Assembly: GCF_910579365.1 (NCBI RefSeq)
Contig: NZ_CAJTUX010000043.1
Coordinates: forward strand, 1-24,214
DNA length: 24,214 bases
DNA from: an uncultured Oscillibacter sp.
GTDB lineage: Bacteria > Bacillota > Clostridia > Oscillospirales > Oscillospiraceae
Reading direction: 5' to 3'
How positions within the stretch are numbered: the first letter of the stretch is position 1; every line of letters starts with the position of its first letter. The position numbers and the translations under genes are program-made. Below the pieces are notes generated by a model, which was not told where the DNA came from, ran no database searches, and saw only the letters and a list, made by a program, of their open reading frames with translations. Positions 7,111-13,273 of the stretch are shown here, piece by piece.

Positions 7111-7185
7111 CCGGGTGTAGCCTATCGGTTAGGCACTTGGTTTGGGACCAAGGTCAGGCTGGTTCGACTCCAGTCACTCGGACCA
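7111..7185 (+). tRNA. tRNA-Pro (anticodon UGG)
   Basis: A 75-nt cloverleaf including encoded CCA. The acceptor CCGGGTG pairs with CACTCGG (one G-U), the D arm is GCC/GGC, and the anticodon stem CTTGG/CCAAG encloses loop TTTGGGA (anticodon TGG). The T arm is CTGG-TTCGACT-CCAG, with discriminator A. It reads proline CCA codons, and by wobble other CCN. The tRNA ends exactly where a 13-bp inverted repeat begins. Confidence 0.95.
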
Positions 7186-7256
7186 TGCGGAGTGTCCTTA
7201 TAGGATTTGAGTATCCTTGTGGGACACTCCGCATTATGTTTGCTCAAAATCCTATA
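7185..7256. repeat. Two interleaved inverted repeats directly behind tRNA-Pro
   Basis: Pair A: ATGCGGAGTGTCC (7185-7197) with GGACACTCCGCAT (7222-7234), 13 bp perfect. Pair B: TATAGGATTTGAG (7199-7211, in A's loop) with CTCAAAATCCTATA (7243-7256, beyond A), near perfect. The order A-B-A'-B' cannot form as two nested hairpins, so it is a pseudoknot-like or mutually exclusive arrangement. A alone could be the tRNA terminator, though a U-tract is lacking. B' overlaps the 3' end of the recombinase relic. Confidence 0.7.
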
Positions 7257-7671
7257 CGGCAATCCGCGACCGGGAGTAGCTGACGGCTACTCTCTTTCTC
7301 GTCCCCATGGTCATCTCCTCAGCCGGGATTTTCCGGCGGTCCGGGACAGAGAAAGTGCCGATACAGTTATAATAGATGGTGATGTGCTGGGTGGTAACGC
7401 CGTCCTGCTTTTCCGCATGGTACACGTCGATGTGGTCGATCAGCTCCGCCACCATGCGCTGGGTAATCTCGGTGGCGTTGGTGTACCGCCGGACCGTTTC
7501 AAGAAACGTGTCAACGTCCATCCGCTGGCCCTCGCTCTTTTTCAGCTCCAGCCGCAGGGCCTTAATTCTCTTGGCGTTCTCCCCCTGCTCCTGCTCGTAC
7601 CGCTGGGACATCTTCGCAAACCGGGCGTCGCTGATCTTCTGGCTCACGTTGTCCTCAGACAGGGAAAATAG
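7252..7671 (-). pseudogene. Large serine recombinase (TnpX-like), C-terminal fragment
   Basis: About 140 codons remain of a protein normally over 500. The text LSEDNVSQKISDARFAKMSQ, then YEQEQGENAKRIKALRLEL, is the coiled-coil segment of this family. MVAELIDHIDVYHAEKQDG, then ITIYYNCIGTFSVP, matches the conserved C-terminal (DUF4368-type) end. The catalytic and zinc-ribbon domains are missing. A GTG at 7647 gives an open frame, but no functional start is expected. The 5' edge near 7671 is fused, out of frame, to the start of a tnpV gene. Confidence 0.8.
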
Positions 7672-7730
7672 TAGTCGACAATCCGTTCATACCACAGGCC
7701 GTTATTCTCGTCAAAAATGTACTTGTCCAT
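7644..7730 (-). pseudogene. tnpV 5' remnant (transposon-encoded protein TnpV)
   Basis: A good start (GGAGGA about 8 bases before the ATG at 7730) opens a frame reading MDKYIFDENNGLWYERIVDYY and then FPCLRTT-stop, 28 residues. The start resembles TnpV proteins of Tn4451-type elements (an acidic, aromatic N-terminus followed by a GDYY-P-L motif). It is cut after about 25 codons at the junction with the recombinase fragment. Confidence 0.5.
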
Positions 7731-8036
7731 ATTGAAATCCTCCGCTATAATATATTCGCACATACGTCACAGTTCTCCGATTGCCACGCTGTTTTATAGT
7801 TTGTTACCAGTTTTTCCTTCCCTTGATTTTTCCCTTGTGCGGGATCAAGTCAAGGACAACAATGCGTGAAATCAGATAAAGAGATACAACGGGGACAATG
7901 CGAAAAATCCTTTATTTGCAAGGCTTTCGGAGGGTTTTATTAAAAGACTGCAACCGCTAATGAGCGGCTATGAAATCTTATGTTTCAAATCGGCATTTGA
8001 ATGTTTGGAAAGGAAAAGGAAAGAAAAAGAAGGAAA

Positions 8037-8537
8037 ATGAATGTTTCGTTATTCTCAAACCAATATCTTGTTCGAAAGATGTGTGCCAATGATGCAGCGG
8101 AAGTATACACATTATGCTATAAAAACAGTTTATACTATCAATACTGTCCACCGTTTGTATCAGAACAGAGCATTATGAATGATATGAATGCGCTCCCACC
8201 CAACAAGGAAATGTGCGATAAGTATTATCTGGGATTTTATGATGGGGAAAAACTGATTGCTGTGATGGATTTCATCATGGCCTACCCGGATGAATTAACA
8301 GCCTTTATTGGATTTTTTATGACGGATGTGTCCATACAGAATACTGGAACAGGGAGCAAGATTATCAATGACCTGTGTGCTTATCTGTTCCGTATTGGGA
8401 TGGCGAATGTCCGCCTTGGTTGGGTAAAAGGGAATCCTCAAGCAGAACATTTTTGGCACAAAAATGGTTTTAGAGAAACAGGAGTTACATATGATACCGA
8501 AAACTATACCGTAATTGTTGCCCAACGGGGTTTATGA
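8037..8537 (+). CDS. GNAT-family N-acetyltransferase
   Basis: The protein has 166 residues from the ATG at 8037 (AAGAAGGA just upstream); an in-frame ATG at 8001 adds a Lys/Arg-rich stretch (GKEKERKRRK) and is less likely. The N-terminus YLVRKMCANDAAEVYTLC is the usual GNAT beta1-alpha1. IGFFMTDVSIQNTGTGSKII contains the acetyl-CoA-binding loop, degenerate from Q/R-x-x-G-x-G/A. VRLGWVKGNPQAEHFWHKNGF is the classic motif B end, where a residue becomes separated from its neighbours. The acceptor is unknown. It is clearly more AT-rich than the surroundings and sits between recombinase fragments on the opposite strand, so it looks like acquired cargo. A hairpin follows the stop. Confidence 0.88.
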   Translation: MNVSLFSNQYLVRKMCANDAAEVYTLCYKNSLYYQYCPPFVSEQSIMNDMNALPPNKEMCDKYYLGFYDGEKLIAVMDFIMAYPDELTAFIGFFMTDVSIQNTGTGSKIINDLCAYLFRIGMANVRLGWVKGNPQAEHFWHKNGFRETGVTYDTENYTVIVAQRGL

Positions 8538-8545
8538 ATTCCAGT

Positions 8546-8698
8546 TTATCGGGGGATTTCATCTTTTGGGTGAAATCCCCCTTGACAAATGTTCTCCTGG
8601 CGGGCAATGCTGTTGCCGTCCCCTTCATTCTCGTCATCACGGGAAAGGCGGACGTAGAGGGCAACCCACTTCTCAACCAGCTTTTGCAGGACCGCCAT
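8546..8698 (-). pseudogene. Serine recombinase N-terminal fragment (catalytic Ser present)
   Basis: The ATG at 8698 has a strong GGAGGTGG site. The protein begins MAVLQKLVEKWVALYVRLSR, then DDENEGDGNSIARQENIC. ALYVRLSRDD...NSI..Q is the start of the resolvase catalytic domain of TnpX-like recombinases, with the nucleophile Ser19. After about residue 38 the match stops and 12 unrelated residues lead to a stop inside the hairpin region, so the gene was cut at about 8585. It may be the 5' end of the gene whose 3' end lies at 7252-7671, with the GNAT segment between them. Confidence 0.75.
8551..8581 (+). terminator. Hairpin after the GNAT gene
   Basis: GGGGGATTTCA (8551-8561) pairs perfectly with TGAAATCCCCC (8571-8581) around a 9-base loop, 13 bases past the stop. 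Only TT follows, so termination strength is uncertain. Confidence 0.6.
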
Positions 8699-8846
8699 TA
8701 CCGTCCACCTCCAAACAGTGCCGCAACGGGCAGCACAAGAGAAATGGGACGTTCCGGCGTAATCTGCTCCTTAATAGAGTACAGGCCGACATGATGCCGG
8801 GGCAGAAATGCTTCGACCCATTCACTGGTAACAATATAAGTCTCTG
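8698..8846 (-). pseudogene. C-terminal fragment of a small ORF coupled to the recombinase
   Basis: This frame reads YIVTSEWVEAFLPRHHVGLY, then SIKEQITPERPISLVLPVAA and LFGGGR-stop. Its TAA overlaps the ATG of the recombinase fragment (TAATG), and the recombinase ribosome site is inside it. It has no start of its own: the 5' side joins the next recombinase fragment at about 8845. I do not recognise the family by name, but the tight coupling suggests an element-encoded accessory protein. Confidence 0.5.
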
Positions 8847-9106
8847 GAAAGGCGCGTCAGGTCAAAGAGGACAAGGGCCGCCGCCTTGCCGAAGCAGATG
8901 TTGGTTTCCAGCTTCACAAAAGCTGGGCGCGTCTCATCATGGGCGCTGAATCCGCAGTCAGAATAAATGCGGATATTTGTCAAGCCGTGTTCCTGCGCAT
9001 ACTCGGACAGAGCGGCCTTCTGCTGGGAAATTGCCGCTTCCACATCATATTTTCCGCTGTCAACGCGGGTATAAATCGCTGTGATTTGCTCGAACTGCCT
9101 GTTCAT
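8822..9106 (-). pseudogene. Second serine recombinase N-terminal fragment (altered catalytic motif)
   Basis: The likely start is the ATG at 9106 (or 9109) with GGAGG directly upstream; a longer ATG at 9154 has no ribosome site. It reads ITAIYTRVDSGKYD, then AAISQQKAALSEYAQEHGLT, IRIYSDCGFSAHDETRPAF and VLFDLTRLSRD, the catalytic domain of a large serine recombinase. At the nucleophile position (R-L/V-S) it has RVD-S, so the serine is displaced or replaced. It stops after about 95 residues at a junction and lacks all DNA-binding domains. It should not be functional. Confidence 0.78.
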
Positions 9107-9196
9107 CATAGCCTCCAATCCGGCAGTCACCGTTTCTTGCCTTGTGACACTCATATTATAACAAATGTCAAGAAAAGCGTCAGATTTTGCAGGAAG

Positions 9197-9355
9197 TCAG
9201 CAGGTTTTCCACTTGCTTTCCTTGTCAAGCAAACGCTTAATTTTTTCAGAAACAGCGATGCCGCCGGCGGCGAAATATCCATTTACGATGTAAGTCGTGC
9301 TGCCAATTTTGATCTTCTCAGCATCGGTCTGTCCGCTTAAATTCTTATCAGCCAA
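9197..9355 (-). CDS. TnpW-like transposon-encoded protein
   Basis: A small basic protein of about 52 residues. TDAEKIKIGSTTYIVNGYF followed by SEKIKRLLDKESK fits the TnpW family of Tn4451-like elements (short, with an I-G-x-T-x-Y/F-x-V-x-x-Y/F-F strand and a C-terminal E-K-I/V-K-R-L-L helix). I favour the TTG start at 9355 because AGAAAGG lies 9 bases upstream; GTGs at 9364 and 9388 are alternatives. The function is unknown even for the family. It lies upstream of the recombinase fragments on the same strand, as in intact elements. Confidence 0.55.
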   Translation of the reverse strand: MADKNLSGQTDAEKIKIGSTTYIVNGYFAAGGIAVSEKIKRLLDKESKWKTC

Positions 9356-9382
9356 TGTGAACACCCTTTCTTTGGATTCGCG

Positions 9383-9449
9383 TCTCACCGTGGGATTTAT
9401 TTATGAGGGGTCCACGCTTACAGATTTGTGTCCCACGGTGGGATTTATT
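9383..9449. repeat. Direct repeat pair, 19 bp, 48 bp apart
   Basis: TCTCACCGTGGGATTTATT (9383-9401) and TCCCACGGTGGGATTTATT (9431-9449) differ at two positions. The second contains the near-palindrome TCCCACGGTGGGA. They lie just upstream of the tnpW-like gene, so they may be an operator or element-end binding site. Confidence 0.55.
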
Positions 9450-9462
9450 GTTGGTAGGGACT

Positions 9463-9486
9463 ACCGTACAAACAGTGTACGGTTTT
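9463..9486 (+). terminator. Intrinsic terminator
   Basis: ACCGTACA (9463-9470), loop AACAG, TGTACGGT (9476-9483), then TTTT: an 8-bp perfect stem with a U-tract on the plus strand. No plus-strand gene directly precedes it, so it may end a transcript from inside the element. Confidence 0.7.
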
Positions 9487-9910
9487 TATGGGCATGAATC
9501 GGACGGCTGGCGGCACAGCTCCACGGGCCTCTCACCCCCGCGTGGTTTTCACGCGGCCCTGCCCATTGCCTGCGACGCTTTCAACGCTTGGACTGTGGCT
9601 GTAAGGGAGTCTCAATGTCCTGTCCGCGTATCGTTGCCCGCAAGGTGCCGCCCTTACTTTCCGGCATGATGGGTGTCGCTCGGCTTTTCCCCGTAGGGGA
9701 AAAGTGTCATGGCGCGTCCGCCGTGCAGCTCGGCGCGAACAGATCGTATCCGTTGCCCTATGCTGCGCCGCCGTTATCTTGCGGGCTTTCTTTGTCAAGG
9801 TTCAGCAGATCGGGCGGTCAGAACGGGGAAAGGGTAAGCCGTTCCGACCAGCCTGCCTCGTCAGCTTGCGGTGACTATAGCTTGAATGAGCTTGATTTCC
9901 AGACGGCGCT
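9487..9910. other. GC-rich non-coding stretch with strong hairpins
   Basis: No frame here looks like a protein on either strand. It has two perfect hairpins: CCGCGTG-GTTTT-CACGCGG (9538-9556) and CTTTTCCCC-GTA-GGGGAAAAG (9684-9704). It could be a structured RNA, a transfer origin or another cis site of the degenerate element. I recognise no known motif. Confidence 0.4.
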
Positions 9911-10447
9911 TTATGTACTGTCCATGTACTCATGGGGATAGCCGCCTGTGTCTACGAGCTTCCGGGTACAGAGCTTGTTTATGTAGCCTCCGCAGTACCG
10001 CAGAATCTGCTCCATGGCCTCGGCGTCCCCGGCCTGACTGGAAAACTCCGTCTGATACGCTCCAGTACGGCAAAGCCAGCGGTTCAGCGCCGCAAGCTCC
10101 GCATAGGAGGCGTTGGAGGGGTCAATGTCGCGGATATGGCAGGCGTAATCGAACGCCCCGCTGTTGGCCTTGCCCCGGATGCGGACGACAGGGTCCTCGT
10201 CCGTGGAATCGGCGGTAAACTCCGCCTCATAGGTCTATGCGTTCGCGCCGCCCACGCCGCCGCTGCAAAGGATATTTTTCCCCATCCGCAAAGAAAAGCC
10301 AGGTCCTTGGATAAAACGGTCTACGGACTTTTCTTGTTCCACCGTCAAACTCTCCGCAAAGGCGGAGGAACCGGGGGCCGGGCGGGCCCGCCGAAGGGGC
10401 GCGGCATAGTCCGGCACCGCAAAATTAAGAAGCGTCCCAACGTTCAT
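9911..10447 (-). pseudogene. Third gene of unknown operon, one in-frame TAG
   Basis: The ATG at 10447 overlaps the previous stop (ATGA) and has GGAGGA in the right place. The frame reads MNVGTLLNFAVPDYAAPLRR onward for 70 codons to a TAG at 10235-10237. It then continues in the same frame for 107 sense codons (TYEAEFTADSTDEDP, IRGKANSGAFDYACHIRDID, ELAALNRWLC, EQILRYCGGYINKLCTRKL) to TAA at 9911. Total length is 178 codons, close to its two neighbours. Codon use is even across the stop. A C-to-T change from CAG (Gln) would explain it. It is a nonsense pseudogene, or a recoded gene if amber suppression exists. The family was not recognised. Confidence 0.7.
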
Positions 10448-11040
10448 GAACGTCCTCCCTGCTTGTCAGCGAACAGGTCCACCGACAAAAGGCCTTTCAT
10501 CAGATTGGATACCCGGCCGCAGGCGGCTGCCTGATTGTAGACCGGGGAGACATCCTTGTACTTAGGCGTACCATCGGGATTCATCTCCCGGGACAGCTCC
10601 GCGCCCCACTTTTTCAGCGAAAAGGCCCACTGCTCCAGGTAGTCCAAGGGGTTTCCCGGCCACTGGTTGATCCGGTCCAGCGTATTCCGCATGTCCGCGG
10701 ACGTGGGATAGGGATTGTCCATATCCCCCAGGGGCACCAGGTGGAACATCATGTCGGTTCCCTGGTAATCCGTGTCGCTGATAACCCCCATGGCGTTCAG
10801 CTCATGCGTCAGGTCCATCCAGTCCCGCTTGGAGATGGAATTGGGGTTGGCCTTCAGCCGCTGCAAGATCTTTTTCGCCCCGTCGGTGAGCTTGCCGGCG
10901 ACCTCCTGGTTTTTGCCGGACAGAAGGTCCGAGAAGTCCACCGACGGACCGTCCGGGTTTACTCCCGCAGGCTTGTATTTCCCCCACTCCGAGGTAGGGA
11001 TTCCTGTGTTATTGACAATGTAATTTACCCCGCTGGTCAT
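10444..11040 (-). CDS. Hypothetical protein of about 198 aa, second gene of unknown operon
   Basis: I start at the ATG at 11040 (MTSGVNYIVNNTGIPTSEWG), with AAAGGAG 8 bases upstream. The protein appears soluble, with no signal peptide or membrane segment. The N-terminus is Gly/Asn/Pro-rich; the middle (GKLTDGAKKILQRLKANPNS, then DWMDLTHELNAMGVISDTDY) is helical; the end has a Trp-rich patch (WAFSLKKWGAELSR). The pattern L-x-x-M-G-V-I-S-D recurs in the preceding gene as L-x-x-L-G-I-L-S-E, so the two may be distant paralogues. The stop overlaps the next start (ATGA), so they are translated together. The function is unknown. Confidence 0.8.
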   Translation of the reverse strand: MTSGVNYIVNNTGIPTSEWGKYKPAGVNPDGPSVDFSDLLSGKNQEVAGKLTDGAKKILQRLKANPNSISKRDWMDLTHELNAMGVISDTDYQGTDMMFHLVPLGDMDNPYPTSADMRNTLDRINQWPGNPLDYLEQWAFSLKKWGAELSREMNPDGTPKYKDVSPVYNQAAACGRVSNLMKGLLSVDLFADKQGGRS

Positions 11041-11057
11041 GTTATGCGCTCCTTTCC

Positions 11058-11657
11058 TTAAATCCAACCCCGAGCCATAGCCTCGGCCCCGGTGATGAAG
11101 TCCGGGTAATCTTCTTCCCGGAAATCCTTCGCCCAGGCAAAAATATCATCCAGTTTTTGAAATTTTACCATGGGAGCCTCGTCAAAGCCGTGGAGCCACG
11201 CGGCGTCGGAATCCGGGTCTGTATCTGTCTGATAAGCTCCGCCCTTCAGCTTCATCTGAACATCATAGGTCCCGATGGCGCAGCGTTGTCCCTTCTCACT
11301 GAGGATGCCCAGGCTTTGCATCGCCTCCAAAGCATCGTAAACCTCGAAAGCGGACAGTTCCCCGGAGTAACGCTCCCGCAGAAACGTCAGGTTTTCCTCG
11401 GTCCAGCCCTGGGAGTCCGGGAGGGCCGCCTCGGGCTGCTGGGCTTTCCAGGCCCGATAGTCATCCATGAACTGCATGTAGACGGAATCCAGCATCCGGC
11501 CCGGCGGCAGCTCCCGCATCAACTGCCGCTGGCGGTCCACATCCAGATACTTGTCAAAGGCGGACTTTTGACTGGTTCCCTGGGCCGTCCGCCGGTTCTC
11601 CATTCCGCAGCGGGGGAACACATGGGGCATAAAATTGCTTGAAATGTTCACGTACAT
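11058..11657 (-). CDS. Hypothetical protein of about 199 aa, first gene of unknown operon
   Basis: The best start is the ATG at 11657 (MYVNISSNFMPHVFPRCGM) with AAAAGAGG just upstream; a frame open to 11942 lacks a site and reads through the promoter. The protein is soluble and acidic. FDKYLDVDRQRQLMRELPPG is followed by MDDYRAWKAQQPE, FLRERYSGELSAFEVYDALE, AMQSLGILSEKGQRCAIGTY and a C-terminal region with many Asp/Glu. The gene is 17 bases from the next and shares its promoter. I know of no function for it. The repeated 200-residue size and shared motif across the operon suggest subunits of one structure or a duplicated family (inference). Confidence 0.8.
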   Translation of the reverse strand: MYVNISSNFMPHVFPRCGMENRRTAQGTSQKSAFDKYLDVDRQRQLMRELPPGRMLDSVYMQFMDDYRAWKAQQPEAALPDSQGWTEENLTFLRERYSGELSAFEVYDALEAMQSLGILSEKGQRCAIGTYDVQMKLKGGAYQTDTDPDSDAAWLHGFDEAPMVKFQKLDDIFAWAKDFREEDYPDFITGAEAMARGWI

Positions 11658-11795
11658 GGCCTCTTTTCCAGTTTGTATTCTTTTACCGGCATGTGCCGGG
11701 CGTTTGCAATCAGCCACCTCCTTCCACGTGATATCCACATTTGGCGCCAGGATATTTTCTAAATCCCATCTCCCCCTTCCCTCGAATCTCCTATA

Positions 11796-11824
11796 AGCGT
11801 AACATTGCGAAAATATTTTGTCAA
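11796..11824 (-). promoter_or_regulatory. Candidate promoter of the unknown minus-strand operon
   Basis: On the minus strand, TTGACA (11824-11819), 17 bases, then TACGCT (11801-11796). The -35 is perfect and the -10 only partial. The resulting leader would be about 130 nt. Confidence 0.55.
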
Positions 11825-11881
11825 CAATAAAATTAAACGCCGTTAAAAAATGAATGAGGAATGATTTGTGGGAAACGCATA

Positions 11882-11909
11882 TTGACGCAGACGGAAAATG
11901 ATATATAAT
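11882..11909 (+). promoter_or_regulatory. Promoter of the padR operon
   Basis: TTGACG (11882-11887), 16 bases, then TATAAT (11904-11909), about 60 bases before the first gene. PadR proteins usually repress their own promoter, so an operator is expected here. Confidence 0.75.
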
Positions 11910-11967
11910 AATCGTTGTAAGTGCTTTTGTGCCTTTTCTCAATTTTCTAGGGAGGATGTGATTATTT

Positions 11968-12324
11968 CTGGCTAAAAATAGTCCCCCACAGGGAATCGAG
12001 GAGAATTTGAAACGGGCCGTTGCGGAAATGCTTGTTCTTGCTATGCTGAACAGGGAAGATATGTATGCCCATCAGATTTCGCAAAATCTGTATGAGGGTT
12101 CTGGGAACAGATTGAACATCGTGCCTCCATATATGCTTCTCTACCGGCTTATGGAAAATAACTATGTTCAGGACCTGCATAAGTCAACCGCTCCAGACGG
12201 GCGGAGGCGGCAGTATTATCAAATCACCGAAGCGGGACGGCGCTATTTGATGGAGTTAATTGCGCGTTATAACGACTTTATAGAGGGGGTCACATTATTA
12301 TTGACGGAAGGGGGGGGCAAATAA
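11968..12324 (+). CDS. PadR-family transcriptional regulator
   Basis: The protein has about 118 residues. LKRAVAEMLVLAMLNREDMY followed by AHQISQNLYEG is the typical first part of a PadR winged helix. YRLMENNYVQDLHKS, then DGRRRQYYQITEAGRRYLME, is the conserved wing and C-terminal motif. The start is uncertain: GGAGG at 11951-11955 best serves the CTG at 11968 (giving L/M-AKNSPPQGIEEN), while a TTG at 12007 would trim 13 residues. It is coupled to the next gene (TAATG overlap). A PadR gene beside a HAAS-type membrane protein and a secreted protein is a recurring Firmicutes arrangement, thought to sense envelope conditions. The signal is unknown here. Confidence 0.88.
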   Translation: MAKNSPPQGIEENLKRAVAEMLVLAMLNREDMYAHQISQNLYEGSGNRLNIVPPYMLLYRLMENNYVQDLHKSTAPDGRRRQYYQITEAGRRYLMELIARYNDFIEGVTLLLTEGGGK

Positions 12325-12773
12325 TGAATAGAGCCGCTGACCAATATAAATTGCGCGTGAAACGCTTCCTTTTCTGCGGCAGAGCTGACAAAAATCATCT
12401 TCTTAACCAACTCACAGACATGCTGGACGACTTTCAGCAAGCAAAGCCGGAAGCGGATTACACCGAGTATGTAGCTACCTTTGGTGAACCTGCTACGTGT
12501 GCCACAGAATTGCTTTCGAGTTTGGGAGAGTCAAAATTTAAAGCTATCCGCAAGAAACGTCTTTTGGCCCGCCGCAGCATATATGTAGCAATTTTGGTCG
12601 TATTTGTTCTTATATCATCTCTTTTGTATTATAAGTACTATCAATCACTTTACTTTAACGAGGATACAGTTGTGGTGATAGGACCAGCAACCCGAATAAC
12701 CGAGGAAGAAGCAGAGGCAGCCTTTGAACGAACCCCTGTAGACGCCCATTCTGACGGAGGAACAGAAAAATGA
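12324..12773 (+). CDS. DUF1700/HAAS-like membrane protein (DUF6120-like)
   Basis: The protein has 149 residues. The N-terminal 75 are a helical cytoplasmic domain (YKLRVKRFLFC, then HLLNQLTDMLDDFQQAKPEA and FGEPATCATELLS). That is the layout of HAAS/DUF1700-type domains, which include an F-G-x-P-x-x-x-A motif. One membrane segment follows (SIYVAILVVFVLISSLLYYK), with a basic RKKRLLARR before it and a short acidic outer tail. The start overlaps the padR stop, and the stop overlaps the next start (ATGA). It likely works with PadR in membrane signalling (inference). Confidence 0.72.
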   Translation: MNRAADQYKLRVKRFLFCGRADKNHLLNQLTDMLDDFQQAKPEADYTEYVATFGEPATCATELLSSLGESKFKAIRKKRLLARRSIYVAILVVFVLISSLLYYKYYQSLYFNEDTVVVIGPATRITEEEAEAAFERTPVDAHSDGGTEK

Positions 12774-13273
12774 AAAAAATTTGTGCTTTGTGCCTGACTA
12801 TAGCAATTTTGTCCACAATAGCAACTTTGGCGTATGCCGCTGAACCTGAAAAGAATGTTGTTGATTTAGGCGATGGCTTTTATATGGTGGAGACAATCAC
12901 GCAATATTCTATACACCGCGCAAATGATACTGTTTCAGCGAACAAAACTGGCAGCGTGTTTCACGGATCATCATTAGTAGGAACTGCAACGTTAACTGCA
13001 ATTTTTGATATTTCCGGATCTACTTCTTATGCCATAAAAGCCGCTATCGGCGGCACAGTAAGGGCCTATCGTCACCGGCGCGTTGTAGAGCGCCGTCAAC
13101 AGATAGGCCCAAATATTATTGATTTTTGTGGTGGTCTGTTTCAGCGCGCCGATCACATACTGGATGTGCTCGCTGTCAAGCTGGAGGAAGCGGTCTCTGA
13201 CCGTCTCCGTGGGAATGTCGCTGCTGCCGATCCGTATGGCGGGGGCGGTGCTGCATACCGTGTCCAGCTTTAG
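12770..13273 (+). CDS. Secreted protein (DUF6147-like), 3' half replaced by element DNA
   Basis: A clear signal peptide (MKKICALCLTIAILSTIATL, then AYA-A cleavage) leads a small exported domain: EKNVVDLGDGFYMVETITQY, then the repeat-like strands LVGTATLTAIFDISGSTSYA. At about base 13050 the reading frame enters sequence that is antisense to the RepA_N-type gene, and the remaining 75 residues (from VRAYRHRRVVERRQQ) are arginine-rich nonsense. The true C-terminus is lost, so the gene is a truncated fusion and probably not functional. It is third in the padR operon. Confidence 0.7.
   Translation: MKKICALCLTIAILSTIATLAYAAEPEKNVVDLGDGFYMVETITQYSIHRANDTVSANKTGSVFHGSSLVGTATLTAIFDISGSTSYAIKAAIGGTVRAYRHRRVVERRQQIGPNIIDFCGGLFQRADHILDVLAVKLEEAVSDRLRGNVAAADPYGGGGAAYRVQL

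Larger units (their letters stand above)
7240..9486. mobile_element. Degenerate Tn4451-like serine-recombinase element(s)
   Basis: The region between tRNA-Pro and a terminator at 9463 holds minus-strand pieces of at least two large serine recombinases, a tnpV start, a tnpW-like gene and a fragment of an unknown small ORF, with a GNAT gene on the plus strand. None of the recombinases is intact. This reads as nested or recombined integrative elements in decay. The exact ends are not certain. Confidence 0.7.
11658..11967. other. Divergent intergenic region
   Basis: This stretch holds back-to-back promoters for the minus-strand unknown operon and the plus-strand padR operon. The minus-strand leader contains a short palindromic hairpin, CCGGCACATGCCGG (around 11686-11699). 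It is AT-rich in the middle. No gene is seen. Confidence 0.6.

Noticed and set aside
7740..8000. Possible promoter or attachment site in the AT-rich DNA before the GNAT gene
   Set aside because: Short hairpins (CTTGAT/ATCAAG, CCGCT/AGCGG) and a TATAAT are present, but no paired -35 or matching end repeat was found.
9532..9798. 88-codon minus-strand frame rich in Arg/His/Ser
   Set aside because: Low-complexity composition, no ribosome site, and it spans two perfect hairpins; more likely non-coding.
11058..11942. Longer version of the first unknown-operon gene starting at 11942
   Set aside because: The extra N-terminus reads through the promoter and leader and has no ribosome site; the ATG at 11657 has one.
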